From assembly GCF_001578185.1 (NCBI RefSeq), contig NZ_CP011008.1, positions 1,082,001 to 1,146,000 of the forward strand: DNA of 64,000 nucleotides, given 5' to 3'. Made by a program: the position numbers and the translations under genes. Positions 54,252 through 62,857 of the stretch are shown one piece after another. The notes beneath the pieces were generated by a model. It was not told the origin of the DNA and ran no database searches. It was given only the letters and a program-made list of their open reading frames with translations. Each line of letters opens with the position of its first letter. Position 1 is the first letter of the stretch. Origin of the DNA: Peribacillus simplex. Lineage in GTDB: Bacteria > Bacillota > Bacilli > Bacillales > DSM-1321.

Positions 54252-55433
54252 TCATTTTGCAGCAATTGCTTCCCCTTTTGCAATATTTACGAGGGCAGCA
54301 TCGAAATCCTTGATTAAATCGTCCGGATTTTCAAGTCCGACAGAGAGGCGGAGCAAGCTGTTCGTGATGCCTCGCTTTTCCCTTTCATCAGCAGGCATGG
54401 CAGCATGGGACATTTTGGCCGGGTAGGATAAAATCGATTCGACCGCTCCAAGGCTTACGGCAAAGACAGGAAGCTCGACAGTGTTCACGAAAGAGCGGAA
54501 GACTTCTTCGCTTTCCAATTCAAATGATAGGACCGCCCCTGCACCAAGCGACTGGCCTTGCTGGATTTCGTGCTGTGGATGATCGGCCAGGCCAGGATAA
54601 TAGACCTTTTTCACCAAAGGCTGCTCATTTAAGTAGGCGGCAATCTTTTCTGCCCCTTTTTGGGAGTGTTCCATTCTAACGGACAAGGTTTTCAGACCTC
54701 TCATTACAAGCCAGGCGTCCTGTACACCAAGAACCGCTCCAAAGGAGTTTTGGAGGGAACCGAGTCTTACTGCCAAATCCGGATCTTTTACTACGGCAAG
54801 TCCAGCTATCACATCACTATGGCCGGATAAAAATTTCGTTGCGCTATGAAGGACAACATCAGCGCCCAGATTCAGTGGTTTTTGTAATGCTGGGGTCAAG
54901 AATGTATTATCAACAAAACTTAAGGCACCGGCTTTTTTCGCGATATCACATACTGCTTTAATATCGGTCACTTTAAGTAATGGATTTGAAGGCGTTTCGA
55001 TGTATATGGCTCTCGTATTTGGCTGAATGGCCGCTTTAATGCTTTCAAGGTCCGTCATGTCAACGAATGTATGCTCAATATTGAAACGCGCCAAAACGTT
55101 TGTGACCATCCTGAACGTACCGCCATACACATCTTCGGAAATGACGATATGGTCTCCGGCAGACAACAGCAGGAAAGCTGTTGAAATGGCTGCCATACCT
55201 GATGAAAAGGCAAAACCGTGAGTGCCTTCCTCAAGTTCGGCAATGATATCTTCCAGTGCTTCGCGAGTTGGGTTCCCGCTTCTGCTGTAATCATATTTGC
55301 CGAATTGATCGATATCGGATTGATGGAAAGTGGATGCGTGCTGAATGGGGACGCTCACACCGCCTGTTGCAGGATCGAATTTATGTTGATTATGAAGTAA
55401 TTTGGTTTCAAAGCTGAAATCATGAGTGGTCAT
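54252..55433 (-). CDS. metC: cystathionine beta-lyase MetC
   Basis: A 393-residue Cys/Met-metabolism PLP enzyme that splits cystathionine to homocysteine. YDYSRSGNPTREALEDIIAE, SSGMAAISTAFLLL, FVDNTFLTPALQKPL, PLP lysine in HSATKFLSGHSD, and LSVGLENPDDLIKDFDAAL. It overlaps metI by 4 bp; in B. subtilis metI-metC (yjcI-yjcJ) has the same order and S-box control. MetC follows MetI biochemically, which fits the operon order. Confidence 0.92.
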   Translation of the reverse strand: MTTHDFSFETKLLHNQHKFDPATGGVSVPIQHASTFHQSDIDQFGKYDYSRSGNPTREALEDIIAELEEGTHGFAFSSGMAAISTAFLLLSAGDHIVISEDVYGGTFRMVTNVLARFNIEHTFVDMTDLESIKAAIQPNTRAIYIETPSNPLLKVTDIKAVCDIAKKAGALSFVDNTFLTPALQKPLNLGADVVLHSATKFLSGHSDVIAGLAVVKDPDLAVRLGSLQNSFGAVLGVQDAWLVMRGLKTLSVRMEHSQKGAEKIAAYLNEQPLVKKVYYPGLADHPQHEIQQGQSLGAGAVLSFELESEEVFRSFVNTVELPVFAVSLGAVESILSYPAKMSHAAMPADEREKRGITNSLLRLSVGLENPDDLIKDFDAALVNIAKGEAIAAK

Positions 55434-56542
55434 CGTAGTGCCTCCCTTTTTACATGTGCGAATGCTTGCTGTAAGTCCTGGATCAAATCTTCGCTGTCTT
55501 CAATGCCGACGGAGAAGCGCAGCAGGCGATTGCAAACCCCGTTCGCCGTTCTGACTTCAAGCGGTATATCGGCATGTGTTTGTGTAGCAGGATAGGTGAT
55601 GAAGCTTTCAACCCCTCCAAGGCTTTCTGCAAACGAAATTAATGAGAGTGATTGTAAAAATGGGTTGACCGCCGCTTCATCAATGATACGGAATGAAATC
55701 ATGCCGCCTCTACCGGGATACAAAACATCTGTTACACAATCATGTTCCGACAAGTAATCTACAAGTATCTTGGCATTCTTTTCATGACGTTCCATCCGCA
55801 ATGCCAGGGTTTTCATTCCGCGCATCAACAGCCAGGAATCAAAGGGGCTCAAGACAGCTCCCATGCCATTATGATGGAAGGCAAGTGCATCACATAATTC
55901 AGCGCCGCTAGCAACGATCAGTCCAGCGAGCACATCATTATGACCACCAAGATACTTGGTTGCACTGTGGATCACAATATCTGCTCCAAGCAGGATGGGT
56001 TGTTGAATAAGAGGCGTGTAAAAGGTGTTATCAACGATTAACAATAAATTAAATCGTTTGGCCAATGCTGCAACGGCGCTAATGTCCGTTTGCTGCATTA
56101 GAGGGTTAGTGGGAGTTTCGATGAAGATGGCTTTCGTGTGAGGAGTGATGGCTTTTTCAATATCCTCCAAACAACAAGTGTTCACATAGTCGCACTTCAA
56201 TCCCCATTTCTTAAACCCTTGTTCCAACAGACGATATGTACCGCCATAAAGATCTTCGCTGACAATCCATGCATCATCTGATTTAAATAAGGCCAGTATA
56301 GTAGAAATGGCTGCCATTCCTGAACTGCAGGCATACCCTTGGTCGCCTTTTTCCAGATCGGCGATGGATCGTTCCAATAGTTGGCGTGTAGGATTACCTG
56401 TCCTTGTATAATCAAATCCAGTCGATTGGCCGATTCCTTCATGGCGAAAAGCTGTTGAAAAGTATACTGGCGGATTGACTGTTCCTGTCGCCGTTTCACT
56501 GCGATTTCCTAATTGAGCAAGATATGTTTCAGTTTTGTACAT
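55430..56542 (-). CDS. metI: cystathionine gamma-synthase / O-acetylhomoserine (thiol)-lyase MetI
   Basis: A 370-residue PLP enzyme joining an activated homoserine with cysteine (or sulfide). FDYTRTGNPTRQLLERSIAD, CSSGMAAISTILALF, the PLP lysine in HSATKYLGGHND, and ESLGGVESFITYPATQTHAD near the C-terminus agree with B. subtilis MetI. The ATG at 56542 lies 11 nt after AAGGAG; an in-frame GTG at 56551 is only 2 nt from it and less likely. First gene of the S-box operon. Confidence 0.92.
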   Translation of the reverse strand: MYKTETYLAQLGNRSETATGTVNPPVYFSTAFRHEGIGQSTGFDYTRTGNPTRQLLERSIADLEKGDQGYACSSGMAAISTILALFKSDDAWIVSEDLYGGTYRLLEQGFKKWGLKCDYVNTCCLEDIEKAITPHTKAIFIETPTNPLMQQTDISAVAALAKRFNLLLIVDNTFYTPLIQQPILLGADIVIHSATKYLGGHNDVLAGLIVASGAELCDALAFHHNGMGAVLSPFDSWLLMRGMKTLALRMERHEKNAKILVDYLSEHDCVTDVLYPGRGGMISFRIIDEAAVNPFLQSLSLISFAESLGGVESFITYPATQTHADIPLEVRTANGVCNRLLRFSVGIEDSEDLIQDLQQAFAHVKREALR

Positions 56543-56576
56543 AGTTTTCACTGCTCCTTTTTAGTTAAATAAAATA

Positions 56577-56607
56577 AAAAAAAGTCTTCTTTAAGAAGAA
56601 GACTTTG
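56577..56607 (-). terminator. S-box-controlled terminator
   Basis: Minus strand AAGTCTTCTTCTTAAAGAAGACTTTTTTT, a 10-bp stem with seven T, between the aptamer and metI. Confidence 0.92.
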
Positions 56608-56627
56608 ATTAAATAGGGACGAGTCAT

Positions 56628-56744
56628 TCTTCTTATCTTCCAAGTTCACAAACTTGTGGAATTAGCACCTTTTCATTGGTTTGAAACAAATGAAGGTTGC
56701 TGAGGTGTCATCGGGCCATTCCCTCTACCTCTCTCGATAAGAGT
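56628..56744 (-). ncRNA. SAM-I riboswitch (S box)
   Basis: Minus strand shows CTTATCGAGAGAGGTAGAGG, GAATGGCCCGATGACACCTC, AGCAACC, AAGGTGCTAATTCC and GGAAGATAAGA: the P1 stem CTTATC/GATAAG, kink-turn GATGA, and SAM-pocket elements. SAM binding should favour the terminator at 56577-56607 and turn off metIC. Confidence 0.97.
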
Positions 56745-56766
56745 TTAGATTATTCGATTTCTTTTG

Positions 56767-56795
56767 AATTTACTATATATACAAAATACTGTCAA
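56767..56795 (-). promoter_or_regulatory. promoter of the S-box/metIC transcript
   Basis: Minus strand -35 TTGACA (perfect), 17-bp spacer, -10 TAAATT, beginning transcription about 15-20 nt before the S box. Confidence 0.75.
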
Positions 56796-56964
56796 GAACA
56801 TTTTGGATGATAATGCTTTGATTTTCATGAATAGGGCAATTGGAGACTAGCGGTGTCAACACTTTATGTGTCTAAAAAGAATATCCAAAATTTGCATGGG
56901 TCCAGGGATAAACACGATATTAAATGGATTTTAAAGAAAAAGGGGGAGGCTTGGCCGGTTATTT

Positions 56965-56993
56965 TTGCATTAAAAAAATAAAGTTTGTACAAT
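56965..56993 (+). promoter_or_regulatory. sigma-A promoter of fumC
   Basis: -35 TTGCAT (56965-56970), 17-bp spacer, -10 TACAAT (56988-56993), 87 bp upstream of the start. Confidence 0.65.
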
Positions 56994-57079
56994 GTATAGA
57001 GAGAAAGAATAATATGACATTATTCATTTCATATACATATGGTCTTCGATGAATAGTGCAAACAATAGGAGGAGAACAC

Positions 57080-58462
57080 ATGGAATACAGAATCGAACGA
57101 GATACGATGGGTGAAGTGAAAGTTCCTGCCGATAAATATTGGGGTGCACAAACGGAGAGAAGCCGTAACAATTTCAAAATCGGTAACGAAAAAATGCCGA
57201 TTGAATTAGTTCGTGCATTTGCATACGTTAAACAAGCTGCGGCAAAGGTGAACTTTGATCTTGGCGATCTTTCGGAGGTTAAAAAGAATGCCATCGTTAA
57301 GATTTGCGACGAAATCCTTGAAGGTACGCTTGATGAACATTTCCCACTTGTAGTTTGGCAAACGGGAAGCGGTACGCAAAGTAATATGAACGTGAATGAA
57401 GTGGTCGCTAACAAAGGGAATGAATGGTTAAAAGAAAATGGTGAATCCGAAACCCTTCACCCGAATGATGATGTTAACAAGGCACAAAGCTCCAATGATA
57501 CTTTCCCGACCGCCATGCATATTGCAGCCTTTATGGAAGTCGCTGAAAAATTGGTTCCTGCCATCAAAGCACTTCGTGATACTTTCGATTCAAAAGAAAA
57601 AGAATTTTGGGATGTCGTGAAAATTGGCCGGACACATCTTCAAGATGCAACACCACTGACTTTGGGACAAGAAATTTCCGGTTGGAAAGCGATGCTCGAT
57701 AAAGATCTCGCGATGATTCAGGAAAGCAGCCAAAAATTATTGAACCTGGCCCTAGGCGGAACGGCTGTAGGAACGGGAATCAATACAAAAAAAGAATTCC
57801 CAGGACTTTCGGCCAAACAAATTGCAGCAGATACAGGACATCCCTTCGTCACTTCGGATAATAAGTTCCATGCATTGACAAGCCATAACGAAATCGTCTA
57901 CGCACACGGTGCGTTGAAAGCATTGGCAGCGGATTTAATGAAAATTGCGAACGATGTCAGATGGCTGGCAAGTGGCCCTAGAAGCGGAATCGGCGAAATT
58001 GCCATTCCTGAAAACGAGCCAGGCAGCTCCATCATGCCAGGTAAAGTCAATCCTACACAAAGTGAAGCGCTTACCATGATTGCGACACAAATCGTGGGTA
58101 ACGATGCGACGATTGGCTTTGCAGCAAGCCAAGGTAACTTTGAACTGAATGTATTCAAACCAGTCATCATCTATAACTTCCTGCAAACGGTGAAATTATT
58201 GACGGAAGGCATTCACTCTTTCAACATTAATTGTGCAGTTGGCATCACTGCAAATGAAGATAAAATCAAAGAAAATGTAGACCGTTCACTTATGTTGGTA
58301 ACAGCATTGAACCCGCATATTGGTTATGAAAAAGCAGCCAAGATCGCCAAAACTGCATTCAAGGACAACTCTACGTTAAAAGAAGCGGCGTTGAAATTAG
58401 AATTCCTGACGGAAGCTGAATTCAAAGCATGGGTAGATCCTGCTGACATGGTTAATAAATAA
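57080..58462 (+). CDS. fumC: class II fumarate hydratase (FumC/CitG)
   Basis: A 460-residue TCA-cycle enzyme that interconverts fumarate and malate. Near-complete match to the class II family: [56 protein letters not shown], and the lyase signature [15 protein letters not shown]. Length equals the usual 460-465. ATG at 57080 with AGGAGG 8 nt upstream. Monocistronic, own promoter. Confidence 0.97.
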   Translation: MEYRIERDTMGEVKVPADKYWGAQTERSRNNFKIGNEKMPIELVRAFAYVKQAAAKVNFDLGDLSEVKKNAIVKICDEILEGTLDEHFPLVVWQTGSGTQSNMNVNEVVANKGNEWLKENGESETLHPNDDVNKAQSSNDTFPTAMHIAAFMEVAEKLVPAIKALRDTFDSKEKEFWDVVKIGRTHLQDATPLTLGQEISGWKAMLDKDLAMIQESSQKLLNLALGGTAVGTGINTKKEFPGLSAKQIAADTGHPFVTSDNKFHALTSHNEIVYAHGALKALAADLMKIANDVRWLASGPRSGIGEIAIPENEPGSSIMPGKVNPTQSEALTMIATQIVGNDATIGFAASQGNFELNVFKPVIIYNFLQTVKLLTEGIHSFNINCAVGITANEDKIKENVDRSLMLVTALNPHIGYEKAAKIAKTAFKDNSTLKEAALKLEFLTEAEFKAWVDPADMVNK

Positions 58463-58470
58463 TTGCATAG

Positions 58471-58500
58471 GAGTGCCCTCCCGCGGTTTTAGGGAGGGTG
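58471..58500 (+). terminator. probable terminator of fumC
   Basis: CCCTCCC-N9-GGGAGGG stem 9 bp after the stop; the T-tail is poor. Confidence 0.55.
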
Positions 58501-58570
58501 TTCCCATATGTTAAAATAATGGAATCAGCAAATAATGAAATCATAAGTATCGGGGACAGGAGGAAAAACA

Positions 58571-58813
58571 ATGTCTTTATGCCCGCTTTGCAACGGTCTA
58601 AGAAAAATTCATGTAAATTGCCCGGAGTGCAGCAGTGGCCTTGATGATAAAGGGAAATTCATGGATTACGCTGATGATTACAGTGCTTATATGGATATCG
58701 ACACACTTAAAGAAAACGACGGATACCCTCAATCCCTTCAAAAAGGCCAATGCCCGCATCTCATGAAATGCTCTGAATGCGGACATGATGAAGTGGTTTT
58801 GGTCCAGGAATAG
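58571..58813 (+). CDS. small Cys-rich zinc-finger-like protein (80 aa)
   Basis: An 80-residue acidic protein with CPLC near the N-terminus, CPEC at about 17-20, and CPHLMKCSEC near the C-terminus, enough Cys/His to bind one or two zinc ions. The central part (DYADDYSAYMDIDTL) is acidic and Tyr-rich. ACAGGAGG precedes the ATG and a terminator follows. Family not recognised. Confidence 0.75.
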   Translation: MSLCPLCNGLRKIHVNCPECSSGLDDKGKFMDYADDYSAYMDIDTLKENDGYPQSLQKGQCPHLMKCSECGHDEVVLVQE

Positions 58814-58845
58814 GGTTTGCCCATTAGATATTATTTGAATAAACG

Positions 58846-58875
58846 AAAAAGACCCATTCATGAACGGGTCTTTTT
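58846..58875. terminator. bidirectional terminator
   Basis: AAAAAGACCC-TTC / GAA-GGGTCTTTTT between the Cys-rich gene and the convergent msmX. Confidence 0.9.
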
Positions 58876-58879
58876 GCGT

Positions 58880-60025
58880 TTAATTAGCAGATAACTTCAT
58901 GCTTTCCTGCATCTGTTCATCTTCTTCAACTAAAATGCGGTGTTCGGTCCCTTTATCGAAAAAGTGGGCTTTATTCATGTCAAGGGCAAGTTTGATTTTC
59001 TCGCCTGCCTGGATAATATTCTTGGCATCGACCCGTGCGACGAAGTCCTGCCCCTCTAATGTGGAGTAAAGCATGATCTCTGCGCCCATGAGCTCGGCTA
59101 CATCAATTTGGGTTGTGAATGTTGTGTTTGGGGACTCCGTGAAGTAAACTCCTTCATTATGGAAATCCTCCGGACGGATTCCAAGGATTATATCTTTTCC
59201 GACATATCCTTGATCACGCAGCATTTTCATCTTCAATTCGGGTATTTCTAGCGTTTGTGCACCAATTTTAATCGTGCCTTCTTTTAATGTTCCGGTGAAG
59301 AAGTTCATGGCAGGCGATCCGATAAAACCGCCGACGAAAACGTTAATGGGTTTCTCGTAAACGTCCTTTGGTGCACCGACCTGTTGGATGATACCATCTT
59401 TCATTACGACAAGACGTGTCGCCATTGTCATTGCCTCTGTTTGGTCATGTGTGACATATATCGTCGTGGTGTCCAGCCGTTTATGTAGTTTAGCGATTTC
59501 CGCCCGCATTTGAACCCGCAGCTTTGCGTCGAGATTGGATAGTGGCTCATCCATCAAAAAAACCTTTGCGTCCCTTACAATTGCACGGCCAAGTGCCACA
59601 CGCTGGCGCTGACCACCGGAAAGGGCTTTAGGTTTCCTGTTTAGCAGCTCTTCAAGTCCGAGGATCCTTGCAGCATCATTGACCCTTTGCTTGATTTCCG
59701 CTTTTGGTGTTTTCCTGAGCTTCAATCCAAATGCCATATTGTCATAGACGGACATATGGGGATATAAGGCGTAGTTCTGGAAAACCATCGCAATATCACG
59801 ATCTTTCGGAGGGACATCATTGACTCGCTTGCCGTCTATATATAAATCCCCTTGGGAAATGTCTTCCAGTCCTGCAATCATCCTTAATGTCGTCGATTTA
59901 CCGCAACCTGAAGGTCCCACAAAAACTATGAATTCCTTATCGGCAACACGAAGGTTGAAGTCTTTAACAGCCGTTACCTTTTTATCATAAATCTTGAATA
60001 TATGATCTAATATTAACTCTGCCAT
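58880..60025 (-). CDS. msmX: sugar ABC transporter ATPase MsmX/UgpC type
   Basis: A 381-residue ATP-binding subunit. Walker A GPSGCGKSTT, Q-loop VFQNYALYPHMSV, signature LSGGQRQRVALGRA, Walker B VFLMDEPLSNLDAK, H-loop YVTHDQTEAM, then the C-terminal TOBE regulatory domain (about 235-370). MsmX is the shared energiser of several oligosaccharide importers in bacilli, so no membrane or binding subunit needs to be adjacent. In B. subtilis msmX also lies next to the PucR-type gene yxkF, as here. GGGGGA lies 6 nt upstream of the ATG. Confidence 0.92.
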   Translation of the reverse strand: MAELILDHIFKIYDKKVTAVKDFNLRVADKEFIVFVGPSGCGKSTTLRMIAGLEDISQGDLYIDGKRVNDVPPKDRDIAMVFQNYALYPHMSVYDNMAFGLKLRKTPKAEIKQRVNDAARILGLEELLNRKPKALSGGQRQRVALGRAIVRDAKVFLMDEPLSNLDAKLRVQMRAEIAKLHKRLDTTTIYVTHDQTEAMTMATRLVVMKDGIIQQVGAPKDVYEKPINVFVGGFIGSPAMNFFTGTLKEGTIKIGAQTLEIPELKMKMLRDQGYVGKDIILGIRPEDFHNEGVYFTESPNTTFTTQIDVAELMGAEIMLYSTLEGQDFVARVDAKNIIQAGEKIKLALDMNKAHFFDKGTEHRILVEEDEQMQESMKLSAN

Positions 60026-60149
60026 GAAAAATCCCCCTTTTAAACTCCTGATTACTTGTACTAATTAACTATAGTCTAAGCTATCAGTTTAGAAAAAAGT
60101 ATGGGCACATTGCACAAAAATGGATGACAATCCCTGTTTTTGATGGAAA

Positions 60150-61034
60150 TTAATCATTCATTAATATAATCAAGTACGCAGTCAAGGCGTGACGAAAGTT
60201 TCTAATATCGAGACCAGTTCTTTCAGTGAATTTATCTATCCGGTATTGTAAGCTGTTCCGATGTATATAAAGCTGTTTGGCGGCATAGGTAGCATTGGAG
60301 TTACATTCGATATACGTTTTAATCGTTTTGATAAGTTCAGTATCCTGTTTGGTCTTGCCGAGAATCTCATTGATATACCACTTTGAATTCGTAACGGATA
60401 GGTCATTTATTAAAGAATGGGGGATGATGTCTGCCAAATCAGCCACCTTTAGATCCGGCAGATTTACTTGTGCCAAAGCAAAACATTTTTTCTCCTGATT
60501 CCTATGATGATGCAGGTCTTGATTTACTGGGTGAAAGCGCCCGGTGAACATTCGGGTCTTTACATAAAAGTCACTTTCAAGCGTGGAAGAAATGGCGATT
60601 AGTTCTTTATTTGATAAAGATTCATCCTTGTCCGTTTCAATTAAGATTCCTGCCGTTTCATTTTCCCAGACAATGGCTGCGTCAGATGGAACGAAAGCGA
60701 GGAAGGCGTCTTCAAAATCGGAGTGGGAATAATCAGCATGGGTAAGCTTGAAATGAATGAATCGAACATTCTCCCAGCTTGTTAAAGGCAATGGTGCATT
60801 CGGTTCGGATAAAAAAGTTTTCCATGATGTGCCTGGAAACGTATTGAGGTTATTTTGGTTTATGGAAGGAACAAAAAGCAGTTCCAATAAACGGATTTCT
60901 TCAGCTGTGATTTCTGAACGGGGAATGCCAAGTATACTTCTTGAGTCTTCGAACCAAACATAGTCAGTAAAATCATTAGTATCCTTTTTATTGGTAAGAG
61001 CGTTCGGGAATTTTTGTTTGAGATTTTCAAGCAT
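60150..61034 (-). CDS. PucR-family HTH regulator, YxkF-like
   Basis: A 294-residue regulator whose C-terminal 60 residues form the PucR-type helix-turn-helix (ATYAAKQLYIHRNSLQYRID, KFTERTGLDIRNFRHALTAY). The N-terminal 200 residues are an uncharacterised sensor region. Located directly upstream of msmX in the same direction (gap 124 bp), an order shared with B. subtilis yxkF-msmX; the two may be co-transcribed. ATG at 61034 with AAAGGTGG 5 nt upstream, preferred over a start 11 codons earlier. Confidence 0.82.
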   Translation of the reverse strand: MLENLKQKFPNALTNKKDTNDFTDYVWFEDSRSILGIPRSEITAEEIRLLELLFVPSINQNNLNTFPGTSWKTFLSEPNAPLPLTSWENVRFIHFKLTHADYSHSDFEDAFLAFVPSDAAIVWENETAGILIETDKDESLSNKELIAISSTLESDFYVKTRMFTGRFHPVNQDLHHHRNQEKKCFALAQVNLPDLKVADLADIIPHSLINDLSVTNSKWYINEILGKTKQDTELIKTIKTYIECNSNATYAAKQLYIHRNSLQYRIDKFTERTGLDIRNFRHALTAYLIILMND

Positions 61035-61207
61035 CGTTTCCACCTTCTTTCTCCCTTTCCATATCATTATAGCGAAAAAGAATAAAGTTCAAAAGAATAG
61101 GCTAGGATATTGCCAGTTTTTCCGAGAAGGGAAAGTGCATTCCTTCTAGGTAAAGACACGTAATAAATATTTTCTGTTCGGCAGAAAATTTAGCCATAGA
61201 AAAACAC

Positions 61208-61243
61208 CCCGTAAATGTTAGTTTGGTGTCTAACATTTACGGG
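61208..61243 (-). terminator. 14-bp perfect hairpin, possible terminator
   Basis: CCCGTAAATGTTAG-N8-CTAACATTTACGGG. On the minus strand it is followed by GTGTTTTT, so it may terminate transcripts crossing repeat copy C. Confidence 0.5.
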
Positions 61244-61252
61244 ACAGTTAAA

Positions 61253-61379
61253 GTTTGCCTACAGTTTTTTTATGGCTTGTAATTTGAACGTTGATTGGAA
61301 CAAAAGGCACTTGCTTTCCGCGGGTGGTCCGCCCTCGGCTTGCGCCTGCTTTTTGTTCCGTGCTTTTCGTTAAAAACCA
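61253..61379 (-). repeat. dispersed GC-rich repeat, copy C
   Basis: Read on the minus strand it matches copy A (26509-26636): GCAGGCGCAAGCCGAGGG, CGGAAAG, AGTGCC, TTCCAATCAACGTTCAAATT, ACAAGCCATAAAAAAAC and GTAGGCAAAC in the same order. It also shares the GTTGATT boundary with the glpK insertion. Confidence 0.75.
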
Positions 61380-61538
61380 TTCCTCTAAAAATGGGCTAAA
61401 TGACAATTATCAAGCCTTTCCATCCAGGTTAATTATTCCATTATTTTCTTGTCAAAAGGGTAAAGAGATAATACATGTATTATAATAATGTAAAAAAGGC
61501 AGATAAAACTACTTTTTCCAATAATGGGGAGGAAATGC

Positions 61539-62333
61539 ATGATAGAGATAAAGACAGTAAATGATGTGGTTTGTGTGCACGGGACTCCTAGCGGCAAGTC
61601 GGGGATGAGTGTCTATGTTTTTTTAACGGATGGTCTATTGATAGATACAGGTGCACAGATATTATTGGAAGGGCTTGTTCCATTCTATGAGTCCGCAGAC
61701 TTCGATTTAGTGGCGCTGACACACTATCATGAGGACCATACGGGGGGCGCAGCCTGGATAATGGAACATAAAAAGGTTCCGATATTCATTCATCCGATGT
61801 CGGTCGATGCTTGTGCGAAGGATGCTGAATATCCTGAGTATCGCAAAATATTTTGGGGGAAGAGAGACGCCTTTAAGGCTGATCCGCTAGGGAAGGCCAT
61901 TCATTCCCGCACCCAAAAGTGGGAGCCGATTTTTACCCCTGGTCATGCGAAGGACCATATGGTGTATTTGAATCACAGTAATGGCATGCTCTTTTCCGGA
62001 GATCTTTTCGTAACACCAAAAACAAAGCTTGTCTTACGGGAAGAGTCTGTCCCGATCATCATCGATTCTATAAAAAGATTACTCCAATATGATTTTGGAG
62101 AAGTGTATTGCTGTCATGCCGGGCATGTTCCGGATGGAAAGGAAATGTTCCGAAAAAAACTAGATTATTTGGAAAACCTCCGTGGTGAAATTTTGCGTTT
62201 ACACCATCAAGGACTGACCGTTCATGAGATCCAGCAACTCGTTTTACCGAATCGATATCCCCTTATCGAGATATCTGAGCATGAATGGGATTCGGAGCAT
62301 ATCATTACATCAATACTAAAGGAAATATTTTGA
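61539..62333 (+). CDS. MBL-fold metallohydrolase
   Basis: A 264-residue metallo-beta-lactamase-fold enzyme. Metal motif THYHEDHTGG (HxHxDH), later GHAKDHMVY (third His), SGDLF (bridging Asp), and CHAGH (last His), so both metals can be bound. The C-terminal LHHQGLTVHEIQQLVLPNRY helices resemble the winged-helix-like tail of glyoxalase-II/lactonase-type members. Substrate unknown. GGGGAGG is 6 nt before the ATG at 61539. Single gene. Confidence 0.87.
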   Translation: MIEIKTVNDVVCVHGTPSGKSGMSVYVFLTDGLLIDTGAQILLEGLVPFYESADFDLVALTHYHEDHTGGAAWIMEHKKVPIFIHPMSVDACAKDAEYPEYRKIFWGKRDAFKADPLGKAIHSRTQKWEPIFTPGHAKDHMVYLNHSNGMLFSGDLFVTPKTKLVLREESVPIIIDSIKRLLQYDFGEVYCCHAGHVPDGKEMFRKKLDYLENLRGEILRLHHQGLTVHEIQQLVLPNRYPLIEISEHEWDSEHIITSILKEIF

Positions 62334-62857
62334 GTGCAAGGGAGAATGAATGAAATAAGGGGGACTTTCCATTGAAGGCAAGGGGTTATCGCTTCTTGCC
62401 GTTTTCATGGAAGAGTGTAGGAGTTAAATCTTGTGTCTTCATAATTTTCTAAAAAAGACTTAATGCGCAAACGGAAATTGCGTGACCATAGGTAAGTTCA
62501 GGGGATAGAAAGTATGGAAAGAAAAAGGATCCGAACTCCATGAGAATACGAGAGTAATGCATAGGATGTAAAAGCTAATCGGGTGAATAGAAATGCATTT
62601 CTAAAATAAGCAAAATTTAAACGCATTTGCCTCGGGTCGCTTTGTTGATGTTCATGTGATTTGGTATAATCATATGTTTAAAAGTATGCAATTCACAATA
62701 TCATAACAAGAGGCCTATTGTTTAAATTCATGAAATTATTTGAATATTTATTTAAACGAGGGATTGTCAGTTTCATTAAAAATGGGCTGCTTTTTATAGT
62801 ATGATAGTCATAGAATATGAACAAGCTACATTACATTGAAAAAAAGGTGATCAACTA
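62334..62857. other. 524-bp intergenic region with promoter
   Basis: No gene is supported. A -35/-10 pair lies at 62642-62670. The 300 bp before it hold only short frames without ribosome sites. Confidence 0.5.
62642..62670 (+). promoter_or_regulatory. sigma-A promoter of the partial gene at the right edge
   Basis: -35 TTGTTG (62642-62647), 17-bp spacer, -10 TATAAT (62665-62670). The transcript would have an unusually long leader of about 180 nt. Confidence 0.6.

Larger units (their letters stand above)
61035..61538. other. intergenic region with perfect palindrome and repeat copy C
   Basis: Holds a 14-bp perfect inverted repeat CCCGTAAATGTTAG / CTAACATTTACGGG (61208-61243) next to repeat copy C (61253-61379). 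The remainder to 61538 is AT-rich promoter-type DNA. No gene seen. Confidence 0.6.
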